Shown here one piece after another: positions 7,408 to 9,600 of a stretch of DNA of 9,600 nt (position 1 is the stretch's first letter; the number at the start of each line of letters is the position of its first letter). Made by a program: the position numbers and the translations under genes. The notes below the pieces were generated by a model that had not been told where the DNA came from, made no database searches, and was given only the letters and a program-made list of their open reading frames with translations. Source of the DNA: WHTB01 sp050699035. GTDB taxonomy: Bacteria > Actinomycetota > Actinomycetes > Propionibacteriales > Nocardioidaceae. The DNA is taken from positions 1 through 9,600 of the forward strand of contig JBOHDE010000155.1 in NCBI GenBank assembly GCA_050699035.1, written 5' to 3'.

Positions 7408-8249
7408 GCGTCGGCTCCCAGGTAGGCCTCGACCACGGCGCGGTTGGCGCGTACGGCGTCGGGTGTGCCGTCACCGATCAGCCGGCCGAAGTCGAGCACG
7501 CTGATCCGGTCGGAGATGTCCATCACGACGCCCATGTCGTGCTCGATCAGCAGCACCGTGACGTGGCGCAGCTCGTGCACGTCGAGGATGTAGCGCGCCA
7601 TGTCCTCCTTCTCCTCGGCGTTCATCCCGGCCATCGGCTCGTCGAGCAGCAGCAGGGCGGGCTCGACGCACAGGGCCCGACCGAGCTCGACCCGCTTCTG
7701 GATGCCGTACGCGAGGGCGCTGACCGGCTGGTGGCGGTGCGCCTGCAGCTGGAGCAGGTCGATCACCTCCTCGACGAACTCGCGGTGGCGCACCTCCTGC
7801 CGCCGGGCCGGCCCGAACCACAGCATCGACGCCAGCAGCCGGTGCCGCATGTGGATGTGCCGGCCGAGCATCAGGTTCTCGAGCACGGTGAGGTGGCCGA
7901 ACAGCTCGATGTTCTGGAACGAGCGGGCCACGCCGAGCCGGGCGATCCGGTGCGGGCGCAGCCGGGCCAGGTCGTGGGTGGCCGGCTCGCCGGCGTCGTC
8001 GCGGACGTGCAGGAATGCTTGGCCCTGCTGGGGTCGGTACAGCCCGCTGAGACAGTTCAGCAGGCTCGACTTGCCGGCACCGTTGGGCCCGATGACCGCG
8101 TGCACCTGGCCCTGGGTGACCGTGAACGACACGGCGCTGAGCGCGTGGATGCCGCCGAACCGCAAGGACAGGTCGCGGATCTCGAGCAGCGGCTCGCCGG
8201 CCGGCACCCGGCTGGAGTTGAGGCTGAAGCGGTAGGCGCGGGACACCAT
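7404..8249 (-). CDS. livG: LivG-type ABC importer ATP-binding protein, 281 aa
   Basis: This is the second ATPase of the HAAT importer and the first gene of the operon. Motifs are Walker A GPNGAGKS (54-61), Q-loop FQN (111-113), Walker B LLLLDEP (199-205) and the switch histidine in IEHDM (236-240). The ABC signature reads YGIQKRVELGRAL (181-193) rather than LSGGQ; LivG proteins commonly carry a YGxQ-type version, so this is not a defect. About 20 residues precede the ABC fold. No Shine-Dalgarno is visible before the ATG at 8249; instead a -10-like TAGGGT sits seven bases upstream, suggesting a leaderless transcript starting at or next to the ATG. A GTG as second codon (8246) is an alternative start. 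Confidence 0.95.
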   Translation of the reverse strand: MVSRAYRFSLNSSRVPAGEPLLEIRDLSLRFGGIHALSAVSFTVTQGQVHAVIGPNGAGKSSLLNCLSGLYRPQQGQAFLHVRDDAGEPATHDLARLRPHRIARLGVARSFQNIELFGHLTVLENLMLGRHIHMRHRLLASMLWFGPARRQEVRHREFVEEVIDLLQLQAHRHQPVSALAYGIQKRVELGRALCVEPALLLLDEPMAGMNAEEKEDMARYILDVHELRHVTVLLIEHDMGVVMDISDRISVLDFGRLIGDGTPDAVRANRAVVEAYLGADA

Positions 8250-8256
8250 GGGAGGG

Positions 8257-8286
8257 ACCCTATGTTTTCACTATCTGGAAACGCAA
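8257..8286 (-). promoter_or_regulatory. Candidate promoter of the livG-led operon, apparently leaderless
   Basis: On the minus strand a -35-like TTGCGT (8286-8281) and a -10-like TAGGGT (8262-8257) are separated by 18 bases. The -10 fits the actinobacterial TANNNT pattern and ends seven bases before the ATG of livG, so transcription would start at about the start codon. The lack of a Shine-Dalgarno agrees with this. It was read by eye, with no experimental support. Confidence 0.55.
8264..8282. promoter_or_regulatory. Candidate IclR-family operator (19-bp imperfect palindrome)
   Basis: The sequence is GTTTTCACTATCTGGAAAC. The outer 7-base arms, GTTTTCA and TGGAAAC, pair at six of seven positions around a 5-base centre. 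TGGAAA/TTTCCA-type arms are known in IclR-family operators, and an IclR gene starts 80 bases away. The palindrome lies between the inferred -35 and -10 of livG (its end touches the -35), a position that would block RNA polymerase when occupied. I infer repression relieved by ligand, but activation is not excluded. Confidence 0.55.
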
Positions 8287-8311
8287 GAGTAAATGCGGAA
8301 CTCGCCTCCGA

Positions 8312-8320
8312 TGATAGGTT
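8312..8320 (+). promoter_or_regulatory. Candidate extended -10 of the iclR-type gene
   Basis: TGATAGGTT reads as TGN followed by TAGGTT (TANNNT). Transcription would begin near 8327, giving a leader of about 35 bases that contains the ribosome site of the regulator. No clear -35 is seen at the right distance. If correct, it excludes the in-frame ATG at 8293 as a start. Confidence 0.4.
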
Positions 8321-8347
8321 ACGTCCCGTGCATATCCGGAAGGCTGC

Positions 8348-8354
8348 GGGGAGG
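8348..8354 (+). promoter_or_regulatory. Ribosome binding site deciding the regulator start
   Basis: GGGGAGG ends seven bases before the GTG at 8362. This supports that GTG over the ATG at 8293, which lies 69 bases upstream in the same frame and lacks a comparable site. Confidence 0.8.
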
Positions 8355-8361
8355 TGACGGC

Positions 8362-9111
8362 GTGACCGAGACGGGGGATGTCGCCCGCGGCACGCTCGGC
8401 ACCGTGCGCAACGCCGTGCTGCTGCTCGACCTGCTCACCGACGGGCCTGCGTACCAGCAGCTGACCGACCTGGCCGACCGGTCCGGGTTGTCGGTGCCGA
8501 CCGTGCACCGGCTGCTGCGCTCGCTGGTGCTGGCCGATCTCGTCGAGCAGGACGCCCGGTCCTCCCGCTACAGTCTCGGCCCGGAGGTGACCCGGCTGTC
8601 GCACCGCTACCTGGCCCGGCTGCCGATCCTCGGCGCCCTGTCGCCGTACCTCGTGTCGTTGCGCGACAGTCTGCAGTCGACCATCCAGGTCGCGGTGCTG
8701 GTACGCGCGACCGTCGTGTACGTCGACCGGGTCGACGGCGCCGACGGCGGGCCGTACCGCGACAGCCATCGGGTGGCCGCGGCGCTGTCCACGGCCTCCG
8801 GTCGGCTGCTTGCGGCCAGGGCGGACGACGACGTCTGGAAGCAGGCCGTCGCCGCCGCTGCCGATGGAGATGTCGATGTCGACGACGCCACCCGGCAGAG
8901 CTGGGCCGGCGCGACCCACCTGGTGTCGCCGCCGCTCGGCCTCGGCACGCCGGGGGAGGTGGCGGTGCCGGTGATCGACGCCGCGGGTCGCCCGGTCGCG
9001 GCACTCGCCGCCGCGCTGGCCGCCCCGGACGACGAGACCGCGGCCGCCCAGACGGCAGCGCACCTGGCCCGCGCGGCGGTCGCCGCAGGACGGACGCTCG
9101 GGCATGGCTGA
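8362..9111 (+). CDS. IclR-family transcriptional regulator, 249 aa
   Basis: This is a DNA-binding regulator with the usual two-part layout: an N-terminal winged helix-turn-helix and a C-terminal effector-binding domain. The helix-turn-helix is seen in LTDLADRSGLSVPTVHRLL (34-52), followed by the wing and YSLGPEV (70-76). The effector domain covers roughly 78-245 and includes the family-like HRVAAALSTASGRLLAA segment (136-152) and a late GEVAVPVIDAAGRPVAAL (198-215). The length is typical. The GTG start is chosen for its Shine-Dalgarno and because it begins just before the conserved GTVRNAVLLLDLL. It is divergent from the importer operon across about 110 bases holding the candidate operator, and is therefore its likely controller. 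Many family members respond to aromatic or small organic acids, but the ligand here cannot be read. Confidence 0.93.
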   Translation: MTETGDVARGTLGTVRNAVLLLDLLTDGPAYQQLTDLADRSGLSVPTVHRLLRSLVLADLVEQDARSSRYSLGPEVTRLSHRYLARLPILGALSPYLVSLRDSLQSTIQVAVLVRATVVYVDRVDGADGGPYRDSHRVAAALSTASGRLLAARADDDVWKQAVAAAADGDVDVDDATRQSWAGATHLVSPPLGLGTPGEVAVPVIDAAGRPVAALAAALAAPDDETAAAQTAAHLARAAVAAGRTLGHG

Positions 9112-9600
9112 CGACCTGGAACGCTGGCGGCACGTCGCGGGCGGGCTGGTCTGGGCGACGCCGTACACCGAGCTGTACCGCCCCGACCCGCCGTACGACG
9201 CCTGGTTCGTCGGCGGCCGGGTCAACCTGTCGACGAACTGCCTCGACCGGCATCTCGACGCCCGGGCCGACCGTCCCGCGGTGCTCTGGGAGGGCGAGCC
9301 GGGTGACCGCGTCTCGCTCAGCTACCGCGAGCTGCACCAGCAGGTCGAGCGGTTGGCCGCCGCCCTGCGGGCGATGGGGGTCGGCGTCGGCGACCGGGTC
9401 GCGCTGCATCTCGGGTGGCTGCCCGAGACGGTGGTCGCGATGCTGGCCTGCGCTCGTATCGGTGCTGTGTACACCGTGATCCCGGTGCCGCTGCCGGTGG
9501 AGGCGCTGGCGCTGCGGCTCGCTGACTTCGCCCCACGGATCCTCTTCACCCAGGACGGCGGGTGGCGCCACGGCGCGATCCTGCCGCTGAAGGCGCGCGC
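9104..9600 (+). CDS. Acetyl/propionyl-CoA-synthetase-like ligase, N-terminal part (continues beyond the window)
   Basis: The frame is open from the ATG at 9104 to the right edge (165 codons). It begins MADDLERWRHVAGGL. The segment with YDAWFVGGRVNLSTNCLDRH (31-50) is the hallmark of the N-terminal domain of acetyl- and propionyl-CoA synthetases. It is followed by VLWEGEPGDRVSLSYRELHQQV and ALRAMGVGVGDRVALHLGWLPE, the start of the AMP-binding core. The phosphate loop and catalytic regions lie outside the window, so activity cannot be judged. The start overlaps the regulator stop by eight bases (ATGGCTGA), so the two are probably co-transcribed and coupled. It would be the third adenylate-forming ligase of the locus. 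Short-chain acid activation is the likely role. Confidence 0.88.
   Translation, partial: MADDLERWRHVAGGLVWATPYTELYRPDPPYDAWFVGGRVNLSTNCLDRHLDARADRPAVLWEGEPGDRVSLSYRELHQQVERLAAALRAMGVGVGDRVALHLGWLPETVVAMLACARIGAVYTVIPVPLPVEALALRLADFAPRILFTQDGGWRHGAILPLKAR

Noticed and set aside
5701..7425. Long plus-strand open frame (574 codons) opposite the synthetase, and similar ones at 2358-3602 and 461-1222
   Set aside because: They mirror the codon structure of the minus-strand genes, are rich in Val, Asp, Arg, Gly and His with no domain pattern, and have no supporting ribosome sites. They are normal high-GC shadows.
7671..7709. Defective ABC signature in the LivG-type protein (YGIQK instead of LSGGQ)
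   Set aside because: LivG-family ATPases normally carry a YGxQ-type signature. Walker A, Walker B and the switch histidine are intact.
8276..8341. Series of GGAA boxes (8277, 8297, 8338) spaced about 20 and 41 bases as extra regulator sites
   Set aside because: Four-base matches are expected by chance. Only the first sits in a palindrome, so I keep only that one.
8293..8361. ATG at 8293 as start of the regulator
   Set aside because: It adds 23 unconserved residues, has no Shine-Dalgarno and lies upstream of the best -10 candidate. The GTG at 8362 has GGGGAGG at good spacing.
8260..9571. Minus-strand open frames opposite the regulator and the ligase start (8260-9225, 8435-9571)
   Set aside because: The plus-strand IclR and acetyl-CoA-synthetase-like proteins are clearly recognisable there. 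The minus frames are low-complexity Arg/Pro/Gly sequence.

Overview
The window is very GC-rich, with third-codon-position G/C bias, frequent GTG starts and tightly overlapping genes. This suggests a chromosomal segment of a high-GC actinobacterium; the genus cannot be told from the sequence. I see no tRNA, rRNA, insertion sequence, CRISPR array or phage gene.

Layout. Positions 1-187 hold a tandem array of a 53-bp repeat (three units plus a truncated fourth) with no gene. From 8249 down to 209 the minus strand carries one compact seven-gene operon: livG-type ATPase, long-chain-type acyl-CoA synthetase, livH-type permease, livM-type permease, substrate-binding lipoprotein, livF-type ATPase, and a phenylacetate-CoA-ligase-like protein. 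Four junctions are 4-base ATGA/GTGA overlaps and one has a single base between stop and start. Only the binding-protein gene has a real gap before it (37 nt) and a strong Shine-Dalgarno. A short divergent intergenic region (8250-8361) follows. After it, on the plus strand, come an IclR-family regulator (8362-9111) and, overlapping its stop by 8 bases, the beginning of an acetyl/propionyl-CoA-synthetase-like gene that runs off the right edge.

How it works together (inference). The five transporter genes make a complete branched-chain-amino-acid-type (HAAT) ABC importer: lipoprotein receptor, two permeases, two ATPases. Acyl-CoA ligase genes embedded in the same translationally coupled operon suggest that the cargo is a carboxylic acid (aromatic, fatty or branched-chain) converted to a CoA thioester on entry, rather than leucine itself. 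The IclR protein is the obvious candidate regulator. A 19-bp imperfect palindrome lies between the inferred -35 and -10 of the livG promoter, and that promoter is placed so that livG may be translated from a leaderless mRNA.

Most notable points: the terminal PaaK-like protein has lost both the glycine-rich ATP-binding loop and the C-terminal catalytic lysine of its family while keeping the other core motifs; the operator/promoter geometry; and the 53-bp tandem repeats just beyond the operon end. The general architecture (HAAT importer plus ligases plus regulator) is a recognisable catabolic type, so I do not claim a wholly new system.
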